Shown here: piece by piece, positions 1 through 6,802 of the stretch
Layout: each line of letters opens with the position of its first letter
How positions within the stretch are numbered: position 1 is the first letter of the stretch
Source: Rhodospirillaceae bacterium UBA6219
Lineage (GTDB): Bacteria; Pseudomonadota; Alphaproteobacteria; Rhodospirillales; Magnetospirillaceae
Reading direction: 5' to 3'
DNA: 16,650 nucleotides
Assembly (NCBI GenBank): GCA_002435715.1
Contig: DISD01000022.1
Coordinates: forward strand, 37,919 to 54,568
The notes under the pieces: generated by a model
Seen by the model: only the letters and a program-made list of their open reading frames with translations
Told to the model about the DNA's origin: nothing
Database searches by the model: none
Made by a program: the position numbers and the translations under genes

Positions 1-575
1 TCGTCCAGCAGCAGCATGTCGGGATGCGACAGCAGCAGGCGGCACAGGGCGACACGGCGCTTTTCACCACCCGACAGCTTGTCCACCGACCAGTCGGACG
101 GCGGGCAGCGCAGGGCGTCCATGGCGATTTCCACCTTGCGCTCCAAATCCCAGGCGTCGGCGGCGTCGATCTTTTCCTGCAACTCGCCTTGTTCGGCGAT
201 CAGGTCGTTCATCTCGTCGTCGGTCATCTCTTCGCCGAACTTGGCCGAGACTTCGTTGAAACGGTCCAGCAGCGCCTTGGTCGGCGCAACACCTTCCATG
301 ACGTTGCCCAGCACGTCCTTGGCCGGGTCCAGATGCGGTTCCTGGGACAGATAGCCGATCTTGACGCCTTCGGCGGCCCAGGCCTCGCCGCCATATTCCT
401 TGTCGATACCGGCCATGATCTTGAGCAAAGTCGACTTACCGGCGCCGTTGACGCCCAGCACACCGATCTTGGCGCCGGGCAGGAACGACAGGGTCAACCC
501 CTTCAGGATGTCCTTGCCACCGGGATAGGCCTTGGTCAGGCCCTTCATCACATAGACGTATTGATAGCTGGCCAT
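1..575 (-). CDS. ettA: Energy-dependent translational throttle protein EttA, N-terminal part (cut by window edge)
   Basis: ABC-F family ATPase. EttA binds the ribosomal E site and gates entry into elongation according to ATP/ADP level; it is cytoplasmic and has no transmembrane domain. The visible 191 codons cover most of the first nucleotide-binding domain. It opens MASYQYVYVMKGLTKAYPGG, followed by Walker A GVNGAGKST around 421-460, the EttA-like stretch EPHLDPAKDVLGNVMEGV, the signature LSGGEKRR around 70-90, and Walker B MLLLDE at the window edge. The ATG at 575-573 is preceded by a GGAGG site (585-589) ten bases upstream. The arm linker and second ATPase domain lie outside. Identification is firm because the N-terminal sequence and the order of motifs are typical of EttA rather than of Uup or YheS. 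It lies 82 bases downstream of the low-GC cassette and on the same strand. Confidence 0.92.
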   Translation of the reverse strand, partial: MASYQYVYVMKGLTKAYPGGKDILKGLTLSFLPGAKIGVLGVNGAGKSTLLKIMAGIDKEYGGEAWAAEGVKIGYLSQEPHLDPAKDVLGNVMEGVAPTKALLDRFNEVSAKFGEEMTDDEMNDLIAEQGELQEKIDAADAWDLERKVEIAMDALRCPPSDWSVDKLSGGEKRRVALCRLLLSHPDMLLLD

Positions 576-591
576 GAAAAGGAACCTCCGG

Positions 592-648
592 CACCGGGGA
601 ATGGATTTCACCCGGTGTTAATGAGGGATTGCGGCTGCGTCAATCCCT
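592..648 (-). promoter_or_regulatory. ettA leader: candidate sigma70-like promoter and two perfect inverted repeats
   Basis: The 82-base gap holds two perfect inverted repeats. AGGGATTG/CAATCCCT (624-631 and 641-648) has a 9-base loop. CACCGGG/CCCGGTG (592-598 and 611-617) ends three bases before the ettA ribosome binding site. Read on the minus strand, TTGACG (643-638) and TAACAC (620-615) are 17 bases apart. The -35 match is good and the -10 match is poor (3 of 6). Neither hairpin is followed by a T tract, so they are not clear intrinsic terminators. They could be an operator and a leader hairpin, or a weak 3' end for the upstream gene. Confidence 0.35.
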
Positions 649-657
649 AGCTTACGG

Positions 658-3600
658 CTAAGCCCGAGAACCGCACTTCTGGCACTTCTCCAACCGTGGT
701 GGCGCTAGGGTATGTTCACCAATGATGGTGAGAACTTCATCGGCATCCTTTAGGCAATCGTAAAGCCCCATGGTGCCGCATCCGGTTTTCTTGTTTAAAA
801 GTTCGGCACAATAAATGTGTATCGTCATGTCGGTGCGGCCGGGCGTGCGGGTTATCGACATACCATTATTGATGAGGCAATTCGTCTCTACGAAACGTTT
901 CAGAGACGTGATGAGCTTTCTGTTCGGTTTCGTTGCGACCTGCGGATCCTCTGCATCAAGAATTTCATAGATACGGCCGGCATTTCCGCGCAATTTGACC
1001 CGGATGATCAACGAGTATTTGGGGTCATCCAACTGAATGTCGAGCCCGTTTTGGGCAATCGCTTGCAGGCAAGGGGCGCCAAGGATCAATTCGGTCTGAT
1101 CAACCAGAAAATCCTCGTAAATCGCATTCTGTGCAGCAAAAACACTGTGCATGCGCTGGTAAATGGCGTCAGGGTCTTTGTGATCTGCTTTGAACGCGAT
1201 GACAACATCTCCCCACCCTTCGGTCAGAAAAACACCGTCCTCTTCATTGATGTGGTGTGGCAGGTCATGCCATTCCATTAAGTAGTTATCTTTCTTAGGT
1301 GTGGGGTTTTCTAACATATTGCTCTTATTGTTGATCAAACTGCGTAGCCGGTGGGCAAAGTCCAGGCGCGAAGTCCTTGACCCTAAGGTGATACACAAAA
1401 AGGCAATGGGATTTTCTTTATCCGTGAACAGTTTTGGCAAAGGGGTATGGGGGTTCAGGCGATAGCGTTGCCCGCGTTCGTGGCGTTCAAAAAATGGTGG
1501 TGATTCTTCGTAATTGAACTTTGGGAGTCTCGAGCCGTGAGGCCTATCTTCCAGTTTCAATCCGATATAGTCATATCGCCCCAATGTTTTGGTGTAGTGC
1601 TTGTAATTACTGTCTTGATAAAAGTAATCATGGGGCTGTGAGTTGATGGTTTCTTGTGAGATGACGACACGGTCAAGGGTGATCAGTGGGGAAATCTCGT
1701 CGTCATCCGGGGAGTTGGTGGTTGTCAAGGACTTGAGATGCTCTGCTCTGATGCCCTGGGAGCGGCTAAGACTTTCCAGGTAAACATAAAGTGTGTTGAC
1801 CGGGCCAAGTGCGTTGGCGTGGTTTTCGAGCATGGATTTCAGCTCAAGTATTTTTGCATGCCGCAGGCGTGCCAACATGCGCTCAGCCAGCTCTATGCTG
1901 CTGTCAGATGGTTCTTTGGTGATGCGGTTGTTGGATTTGACAACCTGCTTTATGTCTGACTTATTAGCTGTAAACAATATTGATGAATATCTATGTATTT
2001 TATCACTGAGTGTTCCGAATGCATCTCTGAATACGGCCTCTTTGATAATGGTATTGATTTTTCTGTCATTTATAACAAGAGCTTTGTGGATTATATTTAA
2101 AAACCCCCATTCTTCATGCTGTATTTTATTTGCTGTCCATTGCTTGATGGTTTCGGCGGGCAAGATGCTTTTAAAACACGCCTCATGTGATTTCATGAAT
2201 GAAATGATGAACATGATGCTGTCTTTATTAGGCGGGGCCAGCCAATAGCTCAGTTCCAGCGCCAATTGGTATAGGTGGCGTCCGGGGGCGCCATCGATGT
2301 GCATGAGTTGCAGCCAGGGGTCACTCTTGTTGATATGCCCTTTTTTCGGGTGAAGAAAATCCCTGGCTCGGAAGATGGCGGATTGCCAAGTGATATCGTG
2401 GAGATTTCGGAACAAATAAAATTTGTCGTCGTTACATTTGCGTCGCTTTTTTTCGTCGCAACCGAAATAAAAACTGTAAAAGGCGTCTTTCATGCTTTTA
2501 TTGAATTCATCATTTAAGGATTCTGTTGGAGAATACAGATGGGACAGGGATTTTCTTGTCTCGTAAAGGGGGCGATTCTTTCTGGATTTAAGTTGCGTGA
2601 TTAGGCTGACAAGTTTGTCCTGTACGCTGGCTCGCAGCGGATAAGCCGACATGGGTTGCTGGATCGAGATGTAGGGATCGTCTTCATTTTCGGTGGGGAT
2701 TTGTGTTAGTCCCCTGGACTCCTGTTGCCAGTTTCGGGCGTCGGCGATCAGTTCCGAGGCGCCGATGACTTCGGTGACAGTGTGGGCGGCGTTGCGCCAG
2801 CGCTTGATGTCTTCGATCAGGTAGATCGGAGCGACGTAATCAACCGTATCTATCAGTGTTTCGCTGACTTGTCGGACGCCATGAATCAATCGGGTTGTGA
2901 GCGTGTCAGTGCTGGTGTGCAGATTTTCAAGAACAGCACAAATAACGTTTAGTCGGATATACCACTCAAATCCTGGAAAGGACATGCTGACCCATCCATC
3001 TGATATGATATGCTCCGCAAGATTGTAGTCATAGCGACGTAGGGGGGATGAAAACAGAAGGTCGAGATCCTGCCCAATGATTTCCTGGAGCAGGGCGAAA
3101 AGATAGGATGGGCCGGAAACGATTGCCGCTATGATGTCGCAAGCCACTTCGCGATGAATCATGCGCAACTCGTAACGCGGCTCGCCATTGATATTGTTGC
3201 TGATCTCATAGGCCTCGAAGCATGTCGAGATCAGGCGCAGCAAGGTTGGTAATGATCCATTAGTCTGCCGCAATAGCGCCGGATCAAGATCGCCCAATCC
3301 ATGAAAAATAGCCGAATGCGCCACCTCGTGGGCAATAACGCTTTGTAGGTCGGGGCGATCGGGCATAAAAAATGAAGTATTAAATAGATCAACGGAATAT
3401 ATTCCGTCGTCTTTGTCATAATCCAAAATGCTTTTAATAAATGATGCCTCCGATATGGACGAATGGCTCCATCTGTGCAGGTAGATGCTGCCATGGGTGG
3501 TGTTTTCTTTGTCTTTCTTGTATTCGATGGTTTGTTCCAAGAAATCTTCAATAATGTCGCGCAAGCCACGGCAGCGCTCGGACAGGAATGATGAATATAT

Positions 3601-4323
3601 TCCCTGTTCGACCCTGCGGCCGATTTGCGGAGCGGGGTGGTCCTGAATGCCCAGGTCCAGGGCCGCTTCGAATTGTGCCCGCAAGTCACTCAGCCTTTTG
3701 ATGTGCTCATGGATTTCGCTCATCACCGCGGCACGAATGACGAGGAACTGGCCGGCAAAGAGAGAGTCTTTCTTATGACGAAGGGCAATGCTGCCCCAAC
3801 GGCATAGGGCGAGTTTGCTGTTCAAAATCTCACCCTTCAGAATTTGAAGGGCTCGAAAGGCATTGTAAAGGCGACGTTGGTCTGATTTCCAGGCACCGCT
3901 CTTTTTTATGTAGGCGAGAAAATCAAGTATATCGTTGCTGCATTTCTTGTGATTATTTTCTGAAAAATAATCCGTGTTAAATGAATTAATACCGCAATCA
4001 TCGGAATTTGCATGGTGTTCGTAACTGTTGATGTCCGGAAACTGGATGATCCAAGTCTCGATCAGACTGGTAAGTTGCTCCTGTGTTTTTTCTGTGTTGA
4101 ATATATTGCTCCAACAATGAGTTTCGTTCTCATTGTTTTTATACGAGCCCCAGATATAGTCTTCTTCGTAACGCAAGCCCTCGACTAGTTTTCCTGCTCT
4201 GAGGGCGTGAATTAGGTTCACCTGATGGTGACGCAGCTCAAGTAATAGCGTATCCAGGCGCTCTAAAGTATCGAGCCAAAGAAGCCAGAGTATTTCATAG
4301 CCTTCGGAATGCAAGACGTTCAT
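658..4323 (-). CDS. Very large unknown protein with gluzincin-type zinc metallopeptidase signature
   Basis: 1221 residues, not a family I recognise. Residues 332-336 read HEVAH, inside the hydrophobic helix-like stretch SVIAHEVAHSAIFH. E392 and D396 sit in REVACDIIAA, 56 residues further on. HExxH followed by ExxxD at about 55-60 residues is the arrangement of gluzincins such as M13 and M48: two His and a Glu bind zinc, and the first Glu is the catalytic base. The middle (about 450-950) is helical with no motif I can name. About 970-1205 alternates strand-helix-strand twice in the pattern of two ferredoxin-like folds (key piece EGWGDVVIAF), and the tail holds CQKC (1214-1217). No signal peptide or clear membrane span is seen, so it is probably cytoplasmic. 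Its ATG overlaps the stop of the membrane-protein gene by one base (TAATG), which implies translational coupling. Base composition is low and uneven, suggesting transfer. Confidence 0.8.
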   Translation of the reverse strand: MNVLHSEGYEILWLLWLDTLERLDTLLLELRHHQVNLIHALRAGKLVEGLRYEEDYIWGSYKNNENETHCWSNIFNTEKTQEQLTSLIETWIIQFPDINSYEHHANSDDCGINSFNTDYFSENNHKKCSNDILDFLAYIKKSGAWKSDQRRLYNAFRALQILKGEILNSKLALCRWGSIALRHKKDSLFAGQFLVIRAAVMSEIHEHIKRLSDLRAQFEAALDLGIQDHPAPQIGRRVEQGIYSSFLSERCRGLRDIIEDFLEQTIEYKKDKENTTHGSIYLHRWSHSSISEASFIKSILDYDKDDGIYSVDLFNTSFFMPDRPDLQSVIAHEVAHSAIFHGLGDLDPALLRQTNGSLPTLLRLISTCFEAYEISNNINGEPRYELRMIHREVACDIIAAIVSGPSYLFALLQEIIGQDLDLLFSSPLRRYDYNLAEHIISDGWVSMSFPGFEWYIRLNVICAVLENLHTSTDTLTTRLIHGVRQVSETLIDTVDYVAPIYLIEDIKRWRNAAHTVTEVIGASELIADARNWQQESRGLTQIPTENEDDPYISIQQPMSAYPLRASVQDKLVSLITQLKSRKNRPLYETRKSLSHLYSPTESLNDEFNKSMKDAFYSFYFGCDEKKRRKCNDDKFYLFRNLHDITWQSAIFRARDFLHPKKGHINKSDPWLQLMHIDGAPGRHLYQLALELSYWLAPPNKDSIMFIISFMKSHEACFKSILPAETIKQWTANKIQHEEWGFLNIIHKALVINDRKINTIIKEAVFRDAFGTLSDKIHRYSSILFTANKSDIKQVVKSNNRITKEPSDSSIELAERMLARLRHAKILELKSMLENHANALGPVNTLYVYLESLSRSQGIRAEHLKSLTTTNSPDDDEISPLITLDRVVISQETINSQPHDYFYQDSNYKHYTKTLGRYDYIGLKLEDRPHGSRLPKFNYEESPPFFERHERGQRYRLNPHTPLPKLFTDKENPIAFLCITLGSRTSRLDFAHRLRSLINNKSNMLENPTPKKDNYLMEWHDLPHHINEEDGVFLTEGWGDVVIAFKADHKDPDAIYQRMHSVFAAQNAIYEDFLVDQTELILGAPCLQAIAQNGLDIQLDDPKYSLIIRVKLRGNAGRIYEILDAEDPQVATKPNRKLITSLKRFVETNCLINNGMSITRTPGRTDMTIHIYCAELLNKKTGCGTMGLYDCLKDADEVLTIIGEHTLAPPRLEKCQKCGSRA

Positions 4324-5825
4324 TATTTTTGCCCATCGCTATTGTAAATGTGACGATATGGGGTGTAGCTGGAGTCTGGCGCTGTCGGCAGAATTTGAAC
4401 GGCCATAATGGCCAGAACCATGGCGATCGAAAAGATGAAGCTGGTCAGTCGATTGATCCACGAGGATCGAGTGACCCAGTTGTCTTTCGGGGGGTAAATG
4501 ACATTCCACAGAGGGGCGTAACGGATGGCGGGGAGGTGGTCTTTCAGGGAAGATGATCGACTGGCGTATCTGTGAATGGCCGCGTGGATGAAGTACAGGG
4601 CGATAATTCCCCAGCCAAAGCAGAGATACATGCGACTCGGTCCGGGGGTGCGGAATAGCGCGAGTGTTAGAAGGAGCCATAAATAGCTTGTAAAGATAGG
4701 GCGACAATATACAGCGCAAAATCTTATGAACAATACATAGCCAGTCCATGAATTTTCGTGTTCGTCGGTCGATCCAATGTACTCGCCGGTGCAGGCAATA
4801 ACGATGCTCGTCACCATGCTGGAGTCTTGCCAGTATATGGGGTTTTTTGTTGTGGCAAGTCTGAATGTCTTCAGTTGGTCCCAGGCGTTGTGAAGAAACA
4901 TTATGAAATTATTGTAAATAAACCTAAGGGTCGAAGCCCCATGGTGGGTCGTGTAGATCGTGTGCTCAAAGGCATTCTGAATTTGGTCCCGATGAGCTGC
5001 CGGGACATGGCCGCCAAATCGACGCAGGACATCGGTATGAAAGGCGAAGGCGTGAAGAAGCGCAGGCAGCACGATCCAGATCAATGCGATCGAGAGCATG
5101 GCCCAGTGGGTGGCAAGCGTGTCCAGAAAGTCGTTTTCCCAATGATACGATGTGAACATCGGTAGGTGGGGCTTGAGGTTCTGATAGGTGGCGGCGGCTT
5201 GGCTGGAAGCGAGGAAAAATGTGGTTTTCACGATTAGGCCAAGGCCATACAGCGTATCAATCGTCACGGACCACAGGTGATTGAATTGCCACAGCAGTTC
5301 GGGGTGTTCCCAGGCATGGGCGAAGTGAGCTGCCGTTTTGCGGGCAAAGAGTGAGCACATCTGATCAAAAGCGGCCGACCAAAGTGCTGCGGATTGCTGG
5401 GCGGCTTCCTGTTCCTGCGGGTTTATGGTGATCCAGGGTGGGGTGAAGTAGAGCAGCCAATAAAAGCAAAAAAGCAGGGCGTAATATAAGTCAAATGTCT
5501 TCAGCTGGTCGGGGACCAGGATGAAACGAGAATTGGTGAGATGTAGCGTCGCATGGGGGGTGTTCCGCTTTTTATTGCGGACATCAGCGATATGCCAAAC
5601 TGAAAAAGGTGGGCGGGGGGGAGGAATTTGCCGGAGTCTGAAGATAAAGGTCATGAGAAGGGAAAAGTAGCCCCTGCGCACATATCGAAGGGATTGTCGG
5701 CCGAGTGTGACTAGGGGGATAATCCCCGGGATGCATACAATTAAACGGATTAGAGGCACGATAAAAACCCTGTAAAATGTTTGCAAAGTTAATTTAATCA
5801 GTCTAAAGTTGTCGTGTGGGGCCAA
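4323..5825 (-). CDS. Multi-pass membrane protein of unknown function, partner of the downstream peptidase
   Basis: 500 residues from the longest start. Likely membrane segments are near 19-40, 113-128, 190-207, 241-262, 376-391, 398-416 and 461-480. Long soluble stretches rich in His, Trp and Tyr lie between them, notably 263-375. No catalytic or transporter motif is recognised. The start is uncertain. The longest reading begins at a TTG (5825-5823) inside the T tract of an intrinsic terminator, with GGGGG six bases upstream buried in the terminator stem. Alternatives are a GTG at 5759 (CAGGG eight bases upstream, 478 residues) and an ATG at 5654, which would lose the first hydrophobic segment. 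The stop TAA shares a base with the ATG of the 1221-residue gene. The paired layout suggests the peptidase acts with, or on, this membrane protein; that is inference. Confidence 0.75.
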   Translation of the reverse strand: MAPHDNFRLIKLTLQTFYRVFIVPLIRLIVCIPGIIPLVTLGRQSLRYVRRGYFSLLMTFIFRLRQIPPPRPPFSVWHIADVRNKKRNTPHATLHLTNSRFILVPDQLKTFDLYYALLFCFYWLLYFTPPWITINPQEQEAAQQSAALWSAAFDQMCSLFARKTAAHFAHAWEHPELLWQFNHLWSVTIDTLYGLGLIVKTTFFLASSQAAATYQNLKPHLPMFTSYHWENDFLDTLATHWAMLSIALIWIVLPALLHAFAFHTDVLRRFGGHVPAAHRDQIQNAFEHTIYTTHHGASTLRFIYNNFIMFLHNAWDQLKTFRLATTKNPIYWQDSSMVTSIVIACTGEYIGSTDEHENSWTGYVLFIRFCAVYCRPIFTSYLWLLLTLALFRTPGPSRMYLCFGWGIIALYFIHAAIHRYASRSSSLKDHLPAIRYAPLWNVIYPPKDNWVTRSSWINRLTSFIFSIAMVLAIMAVQILPTAPDSSYTPYRHIYNSDGQK

Positions 5826-5850
5826 AAAAAACCCCCACTAGGTGGGGGTT
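5824..5850 (-). terminator. Intrinsic terminator between the coiled-coil and membrane-protein genes
   Basis: On the minus strand a perfect 9-bp stem, AACCCCCAC/GTGGGGGTT, closes a 3-base loop and runs into eight T residues (5831-5824). The T tract exists only on the minus strand, so it acts in that direction. The stop codon of the coiled-coil gene (5851-5849) overlaps the first arm. The second arm and T tract contain the only possible ribosome binding site and the TTG start of the next gene. Confidence 0.8.
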
Positions 5851-6268
5851 AGCGGTAGTTGCGTCGTTTGTTTATCAGATCGCGCGTTCCAGCGCTTGCT
5901 GCCATGTCAAGGCTGAGGGATGGCCGTATGTAGGGGGAGGGGGCGCCCGACCGCAGGGCTGATGTCGCCATGATTTCGACCGTGCTGACCCGTTCTTTCA
6001 GTTCAGAAAATTTGTTCTGCATGTCCTGAACTCGATTTTCCAGATTGTCGATCTTACTGTCGATATGCTGGATTTGATCGCGGACCATCTTGAACTGAGT
6101 TTCGCTATGGGTCTGCAGCTTGCGGAGGGCGGTCTGCGAGCGGTTATCATTTTCGGACACTTCGGAGCGAACCCGGCCCACTTCCATTCGGAGCCCGCTT
6201 ATTTCCGTCTTAAAATCGGACTGTAAAACGCCGATCAGTGCCGCGATCTTGTCGAAGTCTTCGCTCAC
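5849..6268 (-). CDS. Small coiled-coil protein of unknown function
   Basis: 139 residues from the GTG at 6268-6266. That start is chosen because GGAGG (6278-6274) lies five bases upstream. The ATG at 6280, four codons earlier, has no ribosome binding site and its own codons supply that GGAGG. Residues about 5-105 form a long heptad-rich, charged helix (for example the stretch IDSKIDNLENRVQDMQNKF). A Pro/Ser-rich, probably disordered stretch and a basic tail ending KRRNYR follow. There is no signal peptide, membrane span or enzymatic motif, so a scaffold or oligomerising role is likely. It is followed by a terminator that overlaps the next gene, and it may be coupled by a GTGA overlap to a doubtful 88-residue ORF upstream. 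Composition is closer to the G+C-rich flanks than that of its downstream neighbours. Confidence 0.75.
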   Translation of the reverse strand: MSEDFDKIAALIGVLQSDFKTEISGLRMEVGRVRSEVSENDNRSQTALRKLQTHSETQFKMVRDQIQHIDSKIDNLENRVQDMQNKFSELKERVSTVEIMATSALRSGAPSPYIRPSLSLDMAASAGTRDLINKRRNYR

Positions 6269-6531
6269 GGCTGCCTCCATGCAGCAGGGGCCAGCTTGAC
6301 TCTCGCGGGGGCGCCAGTGAAAAGGCGAAAAAAAACGCCCCGTGCATTGGCAGGGGAGTGTTGGGCGTGCGCAGGGCGCTGGGGAATGTGAAGGGGTGCG
6401 GACATGGCTAGGTGGGCAAATTTACGCCGGACTCTTAATATATTCATTGTGTTAAATACATTAAACAAGAACCCGGATAACGTGTATGCCGTCATCTCCC
6501 TAAACAGCAGAGGGCTGGTATGACCTAGCAT
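6265..6531 (-). CDS. Possible 88-residue small protein upstream of the coiled-coil gene (doubtful)
   Basis: In favour: the ATG at 6531 has a near-ideal GGGAGG five bases upstream, and the TGA (6267-6265) overlaps the GTG start of the coiled-coil gene as GTGA, a classic coupled junction. The protein has one modest hydrophobic stretch (about residues 16-31), then a basic, Pro/Ala/His-rich tail without a recognisable domain. Against: codons are mixed, with several rare ones (cta, ata, aga, agg), and the ORF contains an AT-rich dyad and a hairpin followed by eight T residues, which look more like a leader than coding sequence. If it is not coding, 6269-6531 is the 5' region of the cassette. Confidence 0.3.
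   Translation of the reverse strand: MLGHTSPLLFREMTAYTLSGFLFNVFNTMNILRVRRKFAHLAMSAPLHIPQRPAHAQHSPANARGVFFRLFTGAPARVKLAPAAWRQP
6328..6368 (-). terminator. Terminator-like hairpin or attenuator upstream of the coiled-coil gene
   Basis: On the minus strand ACGCCC (6368-6363) and GGGCGT (6340-6335) form a 6-bp stem with a 22-base loop, followed directly by eight T residues (6335-6328). The T tract is as long as that of the terminator at 5824-5850, but the stem is shorter and the loop larger, so efficiency is uncertain. It lies about 60 bases before the start of the coiled-coil gene. It could attenuate the cassette or end a short leader RNA begun near the AT-rich dyad. Confidence 0.35.
6435..6464. 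promoter_or_regulatory. AT-rich dyad, candidate operator/promoter for the cassette
   Basis: TTAATATATT (6435-6444) and AATACATTAA (6455-6464) are inverted arms matching at 9 of 10 positions, with 10 bases between. On the minus strand the inner side offers TATATT as a -10-like hexamer. The only -35-like element (TTGTTT) is about 20 bases away, which is too far for an ordinary sigma70 promoter. This is the most AT-rich spot ahead of the cassette. Confidence 0.35.
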
Positions 6532-6802
6532 CCGAGCCTCCCTTTTTGTGTAACAAGGCCACCTATATAGGATTTGAAGGCAGGGGAGTCAACTGTTTCA
6601 GGGGAACTAATACGAAAAAATGCACGTTATAGTGTTTGGCATGCGGTGTTCTCCCTCTTAGGACGGGTCTGTCGCCGTTCACAACCCTCCCCCGCCCCTC
6701 TGGGTGGGGAACCCAGCCCTGCGTCCAAAGCCCCTTGCCAGCGTGCCTGCCAAGGAGGACCATCCTTTGGACAAAAGGATAAATCGCCTGGGAGGGCAGA
6801 AA
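6532..6802 (+). other. Intergenic region before the EF-G-like gene, with two perfect hairpins
   Basis: No convincing gene is seen. CTGGGT/ACCCAG (6700-6705 and 6711-6716) and ATCCTTT/AAAGGAT (6762-6768 and 6774-6780) are perfect inverted repeats with 5-base loops. A C-rich tract (6686-6700) precedes the first. An AT-rich TATATAGGA near 6573 could be a -10 region, but no matching -35 is clear. The 6680-6780 part, with closely packed short dyads, resembles a dispersed intergenic repeat, which cannot be tested from one copy. Confidence 0.35.

Noticed and set aside
24..650. Plus-strand ORF of 208 codons over ettA
   Set aside because: It is opposite a clear ABC-F sequence with Walker A, signature and Walker B motifs.
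600..6600. Attachment sites, integrase or flanking direct repeats that would mark the cassette as a mobile island
   Set aside because: No recombinase, tRNA end or matching direct repeat could be found at either edge; only composition suggests transfer.
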